Of a DNA stretch of 64,000 bases, positions 17,544 through 27,594 are shown one piece after another. How positions within the stretch are numbered: the first letter of the stretch is position 1; every line of letters starts with the position of its first letter. Source of the DNA: DATIXJ01 sp963714795 (GTDB lineage Bacteria; Bacteroidota; Ignavibacteria; UBA10030; SZUA-254); contig CAVQPS010000009.1 of assembly GCA_963714795.1 (NCBI GenBank), positions 682,001 through 746,000 of the forward strand, read 5' to 3'. The position numbers were made by a program, and so were the translations under genes. Below the pieces are notes generated by a model. That model worked only from the letters and a program-made list of their open reading frames with translations. It made no database searches and was not told the origin of the DNA.

Positions 17544-20500
17544 ATGAAAAAAATTTCGATCGTTTTCTTGTTGTTCGTACTTCCATCATTCCTGCTCGCG
17601 CAGACCAATGTCGATAAACTCGTACAAACGTTGGATTCGCTCGGTCTATCATCGTTCGATCACTGGAAAGTGAGCCCGGATTTAAAACTATTGCAGGGGA
17701 TGACGGGCGACCCGACACAGCCCGGTTTCGATGATTCAAAATGGGAAAACCTGTTGCTGAATCAATCGATCTATCCGGATACCTGCTGGATCCGGAAAGA
17801 AATTACACTGCCGCGATTCAATCTCGGACAGCCGGTCAGCGGTAAAATTAAATTTCTCGTAACGGTTGACGATTATGGATACATCTGGGTGAACGGCGAA
17901 AGCAAAGGATATTTTCCTTGGGATGGCGAATTTGTTTTGACGGATAATGCACAGCCCGGGCAAAGATTTCTCATTGCTATCAAAGCGTGCAATACCGGCG
18001 GTCCGTTGCGGCTCTTGCGGGCGGAAATTCAAACCGAAAATACATCCGAACTGCGATCGATGATTCAGGATTTCTCATTAAGTCTCAACGTCGGACAAAA
18101 AATGCTCGGGTTCGATACGTATCAAACCAGCGGCGGGAAAAAAGAGGATCCGGGAATCGATAAATCGAAATCAAGCCGTGATGAAAAAAAGAGATTAAAC
18201 GAACTTCTCCAAAAACTTGCAACACGGGTCGATGTTGATGCGCTTGGTTCCGGAAATGTTGAAAAATTCAGAACATCATTGAATGATGTGCGAACGCAAC
18301 TGAAGCCAATCAAGGATTTTGTAAAGCAGTATACATTATTCTTCGATGCAAACGCCCACATCGATGCGGCATGGCTCTGGCGCGACAAAGAAACGGTTGA
18401 GGTATGTAAAAATACATTTACATCAGTTTTGAATATGATGGATGCTCGCCCCGATTTTACCTATACACAAAGTGCGGCGGCATATTTCGATTGGATGGAG
18501 CGTTTGTATCCCGACGTGTTTCACCGTATTCAGCAACGTGTGAAGGACGGCCGGTGGGAAATTGTCGGCGGGATGTGGGTTGAACCCGACTGCAACCTGC
18601 CGAGCGGCGAATCATGGATGCGGCATTTGCTTTATGCGAAAAATTATTTCCGGAATAAACTCGGCGCGGATGTAAAGATCGGTTGGAATCCCGATTCGTT
18701 CGGTTACAACGGCAATATGCCGGAATTTTATTCCGATGCGGGGATCGATGCGTTCATCACACAAAAGATCGGCTGGAACGAGTACAACGTTTTTCCCTAT
18801 CGATTATTCTGGTGGCAAAGTGCAGACAGCTCGCGGGTGTTGAGTTATTTTCCGTTCGATTATGTCAACACCGTCGACAATCCGTTTCAGTTGGTCGATT
18901 GGCTGCGGCAATTTGATGCGAATACCGGTTTCGAGAAAATGTTGATTCTCTTCGGTGTCGGTGACCACGGCGGCGGGCCTTCCGATGAAATGATCGACCG
19001 CATCGAGCGGCTGAAAAAACTCGATATCTATCCGACGATTGAGTACGGAACAGCGACGCAATATCTCGACTGGGTCAAGAATCATGATCTCTCCACGCTT
19101 CCGGTCTGGAATGATGAACTGTATCTCGAATATCACCAGGGAACGTTCACTACTCAGGCGAAGATGAAAGAATGGAACAGACGAAGCGAAGTCTTATTGA
19201 CAAACGCGGAAAAATTATCTTCGCTTGCATCATTATACGGTAAGCCATATCGGGGAAATGATCTTGAAGAAGCGTGGCGCAACGTGCTGTTCAATCAGTT
19301 TCACGACATTCTTCCCGGATCAGGAATTCGGGAAAATTATATCGATGCGACGGAAAAATTTCAGAAGTCAAAGATGATCGGAACGCACGAGCTTGACCAA
19401 TCAATGCAAGCGATCGCTCACAACATCAATACTTCAAAAGTAAAAAAGGGAAAACCGGTTATCGTGATGAATACATTGTCGTGGAACCGAACCGATGTCG
19501 TTCACCTTGCACTTCCGGAAGGGGATGAAAACTCCTATTCTATTTTCGATCTGTCGGGAAAAGAACTTCCATCACAAATTCAGATCGTCGATAAATATCA
19601 TCGGGAATTGTTGTTTACGGCAAGCGATGTTCCATCGATGGGATACCGGACATACGAATTGCGTCAACGAACATCATCATATAAATCTATAAATCTTAAG
19701 TCTTCAATGACAAGTCTCGAAAATCAATTGCTCCGTGTTACCATTGATACTTCGACCGGATGGGTCAGCAGTGTTTTCGATAAGCGCAACGGCAAAGAAT
19801 TGCTGAGCGGTCCCGGAAATGAATTACAGATTCTTGAAGACAAACCGAAAGCGTGGGATGCGTGGAATGTCGGGCTGACCGGCGTGAAATTTCCGAGCCG
19901 GTTGCGAAAAATTGAAATTGTGGAGAACGGTCCGGTGCGTGCGACGATTCGTATCACGCGCGATTATCTGAAGCCGGGTGTGCAAAAAGATCCACCGACA
20001 CCGACATATCCGAGTTCATTCTTCACACAAGACATTACTCTGTATGACGGTGACGATCAGGTTCATTTTACGCTGGATGCAGATTGGTGGGAAGAAAAAA
20101 CGATGATCAAAGTTGCATTTCCGTTATCGTTCACCGACAGTGTTGCGACCTATGAAATTCCGTACGGCACGATCCGGCGCTCGACCCGCATGGACGACCG
20201 GTGGGAAAAAGCAAAAGTGGAAGTACCGGCGCAGCGGTGGGCGGATGTTTCTACCGGCGATTACGGCGTCAGTTTGTTGAATACATCGAAATACGGTTAT
20301 GATATCAAGGGCAACGTGATGCGGCTTTCCATGTTGCGCTCGCCGATTTGGCCGGATCCCACCGCCGACCGTGGTAAACATTCGATTGAATACGCTATTT
20401 ATCCTCACCAACAAACATGGAAGCAGGCACAAACGATTCATCGCGGTTATGAATTGAACAATCCGTTGATTTCCGTTATAGCAGATGCGCATTCCGGAAC

Positions 20501-20780
20501 ATTGCCGGAAAGTAATTCGTTCATCCGTCTTGAACCGAAAAATCTTGTGCTCACGACAGTCAAGAAGGCGGAAGATTCCGATGGCTGGATAGTTCAATGG
20601 TATGAAACGGACGGGAAAGATGTCGATGCAGTCCTGACGTTACCGAATCAGCCGAAAAAAGTTCTTACCACGAACGTTATGGAAGAAGATGGAACGAATG
20701 TTCCGTATACAGGAAAATCGGTTAATATTCCGACAAAAAAATATTCAACCAAAACCGTGAAGGTGTATTTCGGAAAATAG
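17544..20780 (+). CDS. Exported GH38 alpha-mannosidase with N-terminal sandwich domain
   Basis: 1078 residues with a signal peptide (L-L-A-Q). Residues about 30-165 form a beta-sandwich resembling the GH2 sugar-binding domain (F-D-D-S-K-W...W-I-R-K-E...V-N-G-E-S-K-G). The GH38 catalytic domain follows with H-I-D-A-A-W-L-W (zinc ligands, near 270), W-N-P-D-S-F-G-Y-N-G (nucleophile Asp near 383) and G-D-H-G-G-G-P. The long C-terminal beta region is typical of the family. It releases terminal alpha-mannose from glycans in the periplasm or outside the cell. G-A-G-G-A-A precedes the ATG. The GH36 gene follows after 36 bp, so they are very likely co-transcribed and feed the uptake system upstream. 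Confidence 0.92.
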   Translation: MKKISIVFLLFVLPSFLLAQTNVDKLVQTLDSLGLSSFDHWKVSPDLKLLQGMTGDPTQPGFDDSKWENLLLNQSIYPDTCWIRKEITLPRFNLGQPVSGKIKFLVTVDDYGYIWVNGESKGYFPWDGEFVLTDNAQPGQRFLIAIKACNTGGPLRLLRAEIQTENTSELRSMIQDFSLSLNVGQKMLGFDTYQTSGGKKEDPGIDKSKSSRDEKKRLNELLQKLATRVDVDALGSGNVEKFRTSLNDVRTQLKPIKDFVKQYTLFFDANAHIDAAWLWRDKETVEVCKNTFTSVLNMMDARPDFTYTQSAAAYFDWMERLYPDVFHRIQQRVKDGRWEIVGGMWVEPDCNLPSGESWMRHLLYAKNYFRNKLGADVKIGWNPDSFGYNGNMPEFYSDAGIDAFITQKIGWNEYNVFPYRLFWWQSADSSRVLSYFPFDYVNTVDNPFQLVDWLRQFDANTGFEKMLILFGVGDHGGGPSDEMIDRIERLKKLDIYPTIEYGTATQYLDWVKNHDLSTLPVWNDELYLEYHQGTFTTQAKMKEWNRRSEVLLTNAEKLSSLASLYGKPYRGNDLEEAWRNVLFNQFHDILPGSGIRENYIDATEKFQKSKMIGTHELDQSMQAIAHNINTSKVKKGKPVIVMNTLSWNRTDVVHLALPEGDENSYSIFDLSGKELPSQIQIVDKYHRELLFTASDVPSMGYRTYELRQRTSSYKSINLKSSMTSLENQLLRVTIDTSTGWVSSVFDKRNGKELLSGPGNELQILEDKPKAWDAWNVGLTGVKFPSRLRKIEIVENGPVRATIRITRDYLKPGVQKDPPTPTYPSSFFTQDITLYDGDDQVHFTLDADWWEEKTMIKVAFPLSFTDSVATYEIPYGTIRRSTRMDDRWEKAKVEVPAQRWADVSTGDYGVSLLNTSKYGYDIKGNVMRLSMLRSPIWPDPTADRGKHSIEYAIYPHQQTWKQAQTIHRGYELNNPLISVIADAHSGTLPESNSFIRLEPKNLVLTTVKKAEDSDGWIVQWYETDGKDVDAVLTLPNQPKKVLTTNVMEEDGTNVPYTGKSVNIPTKKYSTKTVKVYFGK

Positions 20781-20816
20781 GTCGTTGCACACAAAGGGAA
20801 TTTTGGAGCGGAGCCT

Positions 20817-23615
20817 ATGAGAAAAATATTATTCTTTCTGATGATGATTCTCTGTCTGAACGAGGGCATGGCACAGAACTCGAAGTCTGTCGAAATTGAA
20901 AACAGCCTTCTGAAACTTGTTGTCGACAAAAGTTCGCGGACATGGAGTCTGTTCGAAAACATATTCAACACGTGGAAACCGGTTGTGTCGAATGCTTCGA
21001 TCAGCCTGACGTTTGTAAACGGGGATTCGCTGAATCTCATCACCGAAACCGGAGAGATCGGAACAAAAATTGAAGCTGCTTCCGATGCCATCGGCGACGG
21101 AAAATCATTGATGGTCCGCTCGTCGGGATCTTCCGCCGAATGGAATCTTACATTCCGGTTATACGAGTTAAAAAAAACTCTCTCGGTCTCCGCCCGCATA
21201 AAAAATCTTTCGCATGAATCGTGGAGGACGAAAGAATTGCACCTCGTTGACATCGCCGGCGCAGGGTACCTCGGTTTTAAATCGAATACGGTGTTGATGC
21301 AGACAAACGGTTATCAGTCGTGGAGTAATTGTGAGATCGTTGCGCTCGATTCGGTTGCACCAAAAACAAGTTACTGGTCGGCGGTGTTTTCGGAGCCGGA
21401 TGCATTTTCATCGATCCTGTTCGGATTTATTACAAACGGTTCCGCTGTCAATTCGTTTCATGCCGGGCCGCTGGATTTCAGCAGTTCAACGGTACATTGC
21501 ATGACCAATTCCGATATCAAAACACTTGCCGTTTTGCCGGGAGAAGCAATTCACTCCGATACGATGATCATATCGGCCGGCGTTGTTCCGATCGATTTGT
21601 TGCAAACATACGGAGAATATCTGCAAACATTTGCGCCATCAGTGAATAAGGCATTCACTCCCAACGGTAAAGATCCGACGAGACGTGAAGGAATATCCTC
21701 CATGCCGACCGGTTGGTGCTCATGGTATTATTATTATCAGAATATTTCTGAAGATAGCATCCTGACGAATCTCAATGTTGCAGCCCGATCGTTGAAAGAA
21801 GCCGGACTGCAATACATTCAGATCGATGACGGCTACCAGATTGCCGCCGGCGACTGGAATACGAATAAAAAATTTCCTCACGGGCACAAATGGCTGGTCG
21901 ATCAAATTCACAGTAAAGGATTACTGGCAGGCCTCTGGCTTGCACCGTTTGCCGTTGCGGAAAGCAGTACGGTGTATAAGCATCACCGCGACTGGCTTTT
22001 GAAAGATGACGGCGATACGCTGAAGCAGTTTTCTGCAAATGAATGGTGGGGAGGGAAAATTTATTCTCTCGATCCGACAAAACCGGAAGTGCAACGATGG
22101 CTGACAGATTTATTTTATACGATCGCGAACACATGGGGTTATGATTATGTGAAAATCGATTTTTTGTATTTTGCCGGCGAAGGAGGAAAATATGCACGGC
22201 CCGTTTCTTCGGCACAGGCATACCGGATGGGCTTGCAGGCAATTCGCCGCGGGGTGCGATCGAATACATTTATTCTCGGTTGCGGCGCGCCGCTGGGAAG
22301 TTCCGTCGGTTATGTCGACGGGATGAGAATCGGCGGCGACGTCTTTGCATCATGGGACGGCGTGACACCGTGCGTCAACGCAGCGGCACAGCGATTTTTC
22401 TATCATAACACGGTATGGTACAACGATCCGGATTGCTTGGTCGTCCGCGATCCGCTGACACTCGATCAGGCGCGTGCGTGGGCTTCCGTTGTTGCTCTTT
22501 CCGGACAGATGGATTTACTGAGCGATAAGCTTTCGGCACTTCCTTCCGAACGCATTGATTTACTGCGCATGACGCTTCCCGGTTACGGCAGGGAAGCAAC
22601 TCCCGTAGACCTTTTTTCTCAACCTCGCGATGAAGGGCTTCGGCTTCGAACGCCGGAGGGAAACGCGCTCAACCTTCCGAGAACATGGAAAATTGCAGTC
22701 GGTGATTCTGTTTTGTGGAAAGATCCGTCATTTAACGATGACGATTGGAAAACCATTCTTCTGCCTTCTCATTGGGAAGATGAAGGATTTCCCAACGTCG
22801 ACGGGTATGTCTGGTATCGCGGAAAGTTTGTTCTGCCTTCGGCGTGGAAAAAAAGCCCCCTGACATTTTCATTCGGGAAAATCGATGATTGTGATGAAAC
22901 GTTTGTCAACGGAGTTTCGATAGGGAAGACGGGTGAATTTCCACCGAATTACAATTCGGCATGGACGGCATTTCGAACTTATTCCATTCCCCGGGAAATT
23001 GTCCGATGGGATAGTGTCAATACAATTGCTGTTCGTGTGTATGATGGCGGAGGACCCGGCGGAATTTACAATATCCAGCCGACCAATTTGCCGTCAATCT
23101 GGAATCTTCCGGTGGTGAAATCGTTTGAACGATGGAATGTCGTTGGATTATTTAATTGGACAGGTGAAAAAAAGGCGGTTACCATCAATCCGTTACAACT
23201 TGGATTGTCGAAAAAGAAAACATATTTGTTGTATGAATTATGGTCCGATCGGTTTCTGGGAGAATTTAACGGAGACCGCACGTTGACAATTTCTCCAACG
23301 TCATCGAACATTCTCACGATTCATGAAAAAACGGATCATCCCGTTATTCTTTCCACGTCGCGGCATATCGTTCAGGGTGCCATCGATCTGGTGAGTGAAG
23401 ATTGGGACCAGGAGCGGCTGACCCTTTCCGTCACCGCGGAAAAATTGCTGAAAGGTTCCTATTCCATAGTTGTTTATGTGCCGGATGGTCTTGATATCAA
23501 ACAGGTTCAATCGCGGGCGGTGCACGAAGAACAGAAACTTCCCGGATCGATATATAAAATCACCTTTCCGCATCTTTCCAACGATGCGCTGGCGTTCAGA
23601 ATTGTATTTCGATAG
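20817..23615 (+). CDS. Exported GH36-type alpha-galactosidase with an inserted sandwich domain
   Basis: 932 residues with a signal peptide ending in G-M-A-Q. An N-terminal beta-supersandwich leads to the barrel with W-C-S-W-Y-Y-Y-Y and I-D-D-G-Y-Q, the nucleophile in Y-V-K-I-D-F-L-Y (near 445) and the acid/base in M-R-I-G-G-D-V (near 503). This matches GH36/GH-D alpha-galactosidases and raffinose-synthase relatives. Residues about 620-765 are a GH2-like jelly roll (W-K-D-P-S-F-N-D-D-D-W...W-Y-R-G-K-F...V-N-G-V-S-I-G) between the barrel and the C-terminal beta domain. It probably removes alpha-galactose; alpha-N-acetylgalactosamine is an alternative. The gene ends 5 bp before the convergent metallopeptidase gene. 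Confidence 0.88.
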   Translation: MRKILFFLMMILCLNEGMAQNSKSVEIENSLLKLVVDKSSRTWSLFENIFNTWKPVVSNASISLTFVNGDSLNLITETGEIGTKIEAASDAIGDGKSLMVRSSGSSAEWNLTFRLYELKKTLSVSARIKNLSHESWRTKELHLVDIAGAGYLGFKSNTVLMQTNGYQSWSNCEIVALDSVAPKTSYWSAVFSEPDAFSSILFGFITNGSAVNSFHAGPLDFSSSTVHCMTNSDIKTLAVLPGEAIHSDTMIISAGVVPIDLLQTYGEYLQTFAPSVNKAFTPNGKDPTRREGISSMPTGWCSWYYYYQNISEDSILTNLNVAARSLKEAGLQYIQIDDGYQIAAGDWNTNKKFPHGHKWLVDQIHSKGLLAGLWLAPFAVAESSTVYKHHRDWLLKDDGDTLKQFSANEWWGGKIYSLDPTKPEVQRWLTDLFYTIANTWGYDYVKIDFLYFAGEGGKYARPVSSAQAYRMGLQAIRRGVRSNTFILGCGAPLGSSVGYVDGMRIGGDVFASWDGVTPCVNAAAQRFFYHNTVWYNDPDCLVVRDPLTLDQARAWASVVALSGQMDLLSDKLSALPSERIDLLRMTLPGYGREATPVDLFSQPRDEGLRLRTPEGNALNLPRTWKIAVGDSVLWKDPSFNDDDWKTILLPSHWEDEGFPNVDGYVWYRGKFVLPSAWKKSPLTFSFGKIDDCDETFVNGVSIGKTGEFPPNYNSAWTAFRTYSIPREIVRWDSVNTIAVRVYDGGGPGGIYNIQPTNLPSIWNLPVVKSFERWNVVGLFNWTGEKKAVTINPLQLGLSKKKTYLLYELWSDRFLGEFNGDRTLTISPTSSNILTIHEKTDHPVILSTSRHIVQGAIDLVSEDWDQERLTLSVTAEKLLKGSYSIVVYVPDGLDIKQVQSRAVHEEQKLPGSIYKITFPHLSNDALAFRIVFR

Positions 23616-23619
23616 AATA

Positions 23620-24651
23620 TTATCGCACAAAACCGGATCGTTTGAGAAGATGATAGGTTGCGATGATGACCAGTTCGACAAGTTTTTCCGTTGCCTGATC
23701 CGGACGGAACTGAAGGTTGTTGAGTGCGCAGATTGTTTGTAATTCCCGCAGATAGGAACGCACCTCGCGCCGGTCCGTATTGGCAATCCACGTTGCAAGC
23801 TCATTTTCGAGGTATTCCGCGTAATTTTGGATGAAAAGATCTGCCCGAATCGCCTGTTTCGTTTGCGGTTTTACGCCCGCTGAAAATATTTCGGTGAGAT
23901 CCTGCAGATATTCTTTGACGCGCGGGTCGATCTTCTTTTCAATCTTAAAATATTCCGCAACCGTCAACTGAATTTTTTTGTAATTATTGGATTCGTCGAA
24001 CCGCACTTTCAACGGGCGGCTCGCCGCGATTTTTTCCTGGCCGAATATCCGTTCAATATAATTCAACTTTTCCAGTGCACCCTCCCACGAACGGTAATGC
24101 CATTTCCATTTGGAAGAGGGATCGAGCCAGACGGCGAAGGTCTCGGCAAAATCTTCATCCGGATGCTTTTGCGCGTAATGCGGATTTCCCATATGATGAA
24201 GATGCCGCACAAAATCTTTGCTGGCGGGATTGAAATGATAGAAATTCCGGTACGGCTTATGGAATTTTCCGAATGTAAATTTCCAATCCTGCCGTGTCCA
24301 CATTTTGTACGCGTAATTGATGGCGTGTCCCGTCTCGTGCCGCAACACCATCAGGATTTCTTTTTTTGAATATGAAATGTAATACTTCTCGGCGAGCTGG
24401 CGCAATTCATTGTTGGCAAGGAAAAAAGGAATTTCCACCGAGCCGGTCCGGTTGATGCAGCCCCACGGCTCCTCGCCGAAATAAAAATGGGGAAAAAATC
24501 CGATATCGCGTTGTTTGAGTTCCTTCCGGATCTGGATGAGACATTCCCGGAGAACATCATCGAACCGCAGATTTAAATTGCCGACGGTACTATTCAGCAG
24601 TTGTTGAAACGATAATGTCCGGATGAGAGGATGTTTTTTTGAGAGTGCCAT
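23620..24651 (-). CDS. Putative zinc metallopeptidase (HExxH)
   Basis: 343 residues without a signal peptide, so probably cytoplasmic. Zinc motif H-E-T-G-H lies at 105-109, followed by A-I-N-Y-A-Y and, about 60 residues later, D-E-D-F-A-E-T-F-A-V-W-L, which supplies the third ligand glutamate. This layout matches the family annotated as putative zinc-binding metallopeptidase in Bacteroidota and Proteobacteria; the substrate is unknown. It is separated from clpC by 74 bp containing a terminator that points the same way, so it is likely a separate transcript. Confidence 0.72.
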   Translation of the reverse strand: MALSKKHPLIRTLSFQQLLNSTVGNLNLRFDDVLRECLIQIRKELKQRDIGFFPHFYFGEEPWGCINRTGSVEIPFFLANNELRQLAEKYYISYSKKEILMVLRHETGHAINYAYKMWTRQDWKFTFGKFHKPYRNFYHFNPASKDFVRHLHHMGNPHYAQKHPDEDFAETFAVWLDPSSKWKWHYRSWEGALEKLNYIERIFGQEKIAASRPLKVRFDESNNYKKIQLTVAEYFKIEKKIDPRVKEYLQDLTEIFSAGVKPQTKQAIRADLFIQNYAEYLENELATWIANTDRREVRSYLRELQTICALNNLQFRPDQATEKLVELVIIATYHLLKRSGFVR

Positions 24652-24666
24652 AGGTGTAATGAATGA

Positions 24667-24706
24667 AAAAGCCCCGGTCCCGCATAGTCACGGGACGGGG
24701 GCTTGA
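24667..24706 (-). terminator. Rho-independent terminator of clpC
   Basis: On the reverse strand an AAGCCCC-GTCCCG arm pairs with CGGGAC-GGGGCTT around a short loop and is followed by a T-run. It starts about 20 bp after the clpC stop codon. The forward strand lacks a matching T-run, so it acts on clpC. Confidence 0.85.
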
Positions 24707-24725
24707 AAACACGGAAATAAAAAAA

Positions 24726-27227
24726 TTACGAAACGTTTGCGTTACGTTGTTCTGCTTCCGGCTCGATATTTCCTTTTTGCGGTTTTCCCGATTCGGAGAA
24801 TTTCAGCGTTTCGGTTTTCTTATTGAACTTTACCTTGATAAGGCTGCCCTGTCCGAATTTATTCCGGAGGATTTCTTCGGCGATCGGGTCTTCAACATAT
24901 TTCTGCAACGCCCTTCGCAACGGACGGGCGCCGAATGCCGGGTCGTATCCTTTATCGACGAGAAATTCTTTCGCCTGTTTTGTAATCTGGATCTTGATGT
25001 CCAGCATTGCCATTCGTTTCATCAGCTCGCGGACCTGGATATCGATAATGGTGCTGATATGTTCGCGTTCAAGGCTGTGGAAAACGATGGTGTCGTCGAT
25101 ACGGTTGAGAAATTCCGGATTGAAGACGCGCTTAATGGCATCTTCAATGGTGTTCTTCATCGTTTTATAATTATCGGTCGGTACATCCGTTCCGAATCCA
25201 AATCCACCCGTCGATTTGATATCACGCGTCCCGACGTTCGAGGTCATGATGAGAATCGTGTTTTTGAAGTCGACGCGACGGCCGAGACTGTCGGTCAAAA
25301 TTCCGTCATCAAGAACCTGCAACAGAATATTGAATACATCGGGATGTGCTTTTTCAATTTCGTCGAGTAAGACCACCGAATACGGTTTGCGCCGCACTTT
25401 TTCGGTCAACTGGCCGCCTTCTTCGTAGCCGACATATCCGGGCGGGGCACCGACGAGACGCGAGACGCTGAATTTTTCCATATACTCGCTCATGTCGATC
25501 CGGATCAACGCCTCTTCCGAATCAAACAAATACCGCGCGACGGCTTTCGCCATTTCGGTTTTTCCCACACCGGTCGGTCCAAGAAAAATAAACGAACCGA
25601 TAGGTCGTCTTGGATCTTTCAACCCGGCACGCGTTCTTCGTATTGCCTTGCTTAATTTCGAGATCGCTTCGTCCTGACCGACGATGACATTTTTCAGGGC
25701 ATCTTCCATTTTCAACAATTTATCGGATTCGGATTGTGCAATTCTGTTGACAGGAATGCCGGTCATCATCGAAACGACGTCCGCCATGGTTTCTTCCGTT
25801 ACTTCGTATACCACTTCCTGTGCTTTCAATTCCCATTCACGCTTTGCAATTTCCAAATCGTTCAACACTTTCTTTTCAAGATCACGTAATCGGGCGGCTT
25901 CTTCGAAGTTTTGATGTTTCACGACTTGATTTTTCGATTGACGTATTTTTTCGACGTCACCCTCAAGATCCAGAATTTCTTTCGGGACATGAATATTGGA
26001 TAGATGCACGCGCGATCCGGCTTCATCGAGAACATCGATCGCTTTGTCGGGAAGATAGCGGTCGGTGATATATCGATCGCTCAACCGCACAGCGGCGTCG
26101 AGCGATTTATCCGAATAACGAATGTTGTGATGTTCTTCGTATTTATGCTTGATGTTTTTGAGAATTTGGATGGTTTCATCGACCGATGTCGGATCAACCA
26201 TAATTTTTTGGAACCGGCGGTCAAGCGCGCCGTCTTTTTCGATGTATTGCCGGTATTCATCCAGTGTTGTCGCGCCGATGCACTGTAAATCGCCGCGTGC
26301 AAGAGCCGGTTTGAACATGTTGGAAGCATCCAGCGAGCCGGAGGCTCCGCCGGCGCCGACGATCGTGTGCAACTCATCGATAAACAGAATGACGTCTTTT
26401 GCTTTTTCCAGTTCGTTCATGACCGCTTTCATGCGCTCTTCGAATTGTCCGCGGTATTTTGTTCCCGCGACCAATGCCGCAAGGTCAAGCGTCACAACGC
26501 GTTTGTCGTGCAGTACGCGTGATACTTTCTTCTGAATAATGCGCAGGGCAAGCCCTTCGGCGATGGCAGTTTTTCCGACGCCCGGTTCCCCGATGAGCAC
26601 AGGATTGTTTTTCTTGCGGCGGCTCAACACTTGAGCGACACGTTCAATTTCTTTTTCGCGGCCGACGATGGGATCGAGCCGGTCTTCCAGTGCGAGTTTT
26701 GTAAGATCGCGTCCGAAATTATCCAGCACCGGTGTTTTGGATTTTTCCGTACGACGTTCCGCCGATGGCGTTGCCGGTGGTTGCGACGGTTTTCCGCTGA
26801 TGATATTGTCGAGTTCGTTGCGGACGGCATCATAGTGCACGTTGAATTGATGCAGAATTTGCGCGGCGATATTATCATCATCCCGCAATAACGAGAGAAG
26901 AAGATGTTCCGTTCCGATCACGTCCGATTTATACAGTTTTGCTTCCAGATACGTGATCTTCAGAACCTTTTCGGCCTGCTTCGTAAGCGGTATGTTGCCG
27001 ATGGTAAGCGTTCCGCCGGAAGTCCGAACTGTATCTTCAATTGCTTTTTTCAATTTATACAGATCGACACCAAGATTACGAAGGATTTTTACCGCAATGC
27101 CTTCGCCTTCACGGATGACACCGAGAAGGAGATGTTCTGTGCCGATATAATCGTGACCGAGACGGAGAGCTTCTTCACGGCTCAACCGAATGACATCTTG
27201 TACCCGGTTAGAAAAGTTTCCTTCCAT
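24726..27227 (-). CDS. clpC: ClpC-type AAA+ protease ATPase
   Basis: 833 residues. Two Clp-N repeats fill about 1-145. AAA module 1 has G-E-P-G-V-G-K-T (near 212) and an intact Walker B (I-L-F-I-D-E-L-H). A UVR-type middle domain (E-E-A-A-R-L-R-D near 445-455) separates it from AAA module 2 with G-P-T-G-V-G-K-T (near 551) and V-V-L-L-D-E-I-E-K-A-H. The UVR middle domain marks ClpC rather than ClpA or ClpB. It unfolds substrates for the ClpP protease in the cytoplasm. No McsA/McsB or ctsR-like gene is adjacent. The 200-bp upstream region is AT-rich with repeated TTTTCAAA blocks and may hold its promoter. Confidence 0.95.
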   Translation of the reverse strand: MEGNFSNRVQDVIRLSREEALRLGHDYIGTEHLLLGVIREGEGIAVKILRNLGVDLYKLKKAIEDTVRTSGGTLTIGNIPLTKQAEKVLKITYLEAKLYKSDVIGTEHLLLSLLRDDDNIAAQILHQFNVHYDAVRNELDNIISGKPSQPPATPSAERRTEKSKTPVLDNFGRDLTKLALEDRLDPIVGREKEIERVAQVLSRRKKNNPVLIGEPGVGKTAIAEGLALRIIQKKVSRVLHDKRVVTLDLAALVAGTKYRGQFEERMKAVMNELEKAKDVILFIDELHTIVGAGGASGSLDASNMFKPALARGDLQCIGATTLDEYRQYIEKDGALDRRFQKIMVDPTSVDETIQILKNIKHKYEEHHNIRYSDKSLDAAVRLSDRYITDRYLPDKAIDVLDEAGSRVHLSNIHVPKEILDLEGDVEKIRQSKNQVVKHQNFEEAARLRDLEKKVLNDLEIAKREWELKAQEVVYEVTEETMADVVSMMTGIPVNRIAQSESDKLLKMEDALKNVIVGQDEAISKLSKAIRRTRAGLKDPRRPIGSFIFLGPTGVGKTEMAKAVARYLFDSEEALIRIDMSEYMEKFSVSRLVGAPPGYVGYEEGGQLTEKVRRKPYSVVLLDEIEKAHPDVFNILLQVLDDGILTDSLGRRVDFKNTILIMTSNVGTRDIKSTGGFGFGTDVPTDNYKTMKNTIEDAIKRVFNPEFLNRIDDTIVFHSLEREHISTIIDIQVRELMKRMAMLDIKIQITKQAKEFLVDKGYDPAFGARPLRRALQKYVEDPIAEEILRNKFGQGSLIKVKFNKKTETLKFSESGKPQKGNIEPEAEQRNANVS

Positions 27228-27342
27228 AATTTTCCTTTTCGTTAATACAAACTGACGTTTGCTTGCTATATTTTCAAAATATTTTCAAAGTTTCTCAATT
27301 AAATATAGTCAAATCGTGAAGATTAGTCAAGGATGGAAATCA

Positions 27343-27371
27343 TTGACTTTGGGGAGCAAATTAGCTATATT
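27343..27371 (+). promoter_or_regulatory. Probable housekeeping promoter of tRNA-Asn
   Basis: TTGACT (27343-27348) and TATATT (27366-27371) are separated by 17 bp, a near-consensus sigma-70-type spacing. The tRNA starts 60 bp further on. Confidence 0.6.
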
Positions 27372-27430
27372 TACCTATTCTTTGGAAAAATCCTCTCGTT
27401 TATCCGTTTCTCCAAGAGAATTTTAACCAT

Positions 27431-27502
27431 TCCACAGTAGCTCAATGGTAGAGCATCCGGCTGTTAACCGGAGGGTTGCAGGTTCGAGCCCTGCCTGTGG
27501 AG
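27431..27502 (+). tRNA. tRNA-Asn (anticodon GTT)
   Basis: A 72-nt cloverleaf: 7-bp acceptor stem TCCACAG/CTGTGGA, D-stem GCTC/GAGC, anticodon stem TCCGG/CCGGA with loop CTGTTAA (anticodon GTT at 27463-27465), and T-arm GCAGG/CCTGC with loop TTCGAGC. The 3' CCA is not encoded; the gene ends in the discriminator G followed by CAA. Confidence 0.97.
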
Positions 27503-27594
27503 CAATCCTTACTGATCCGGGTTATATAAGTTTCGGTCGTAAAATTTTCCTCCCGGGTTGTTTTTCCGCTTGATAGTATCCTGCCTCTAACAAT

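Noticed and set aside
17544..23615. Type IX secretion sorting tail on the exported glycosidases
   Set aside because: Neither C-terminus shows the expected beta-rich sorting domain with its conserved motifs.
24663..25370. 235-codon forward frame opposite clpC
   Set aside because: Shadow of ClpC, which is complete and motif-rich on the other strand; the frame also runs through the clpC terminator.
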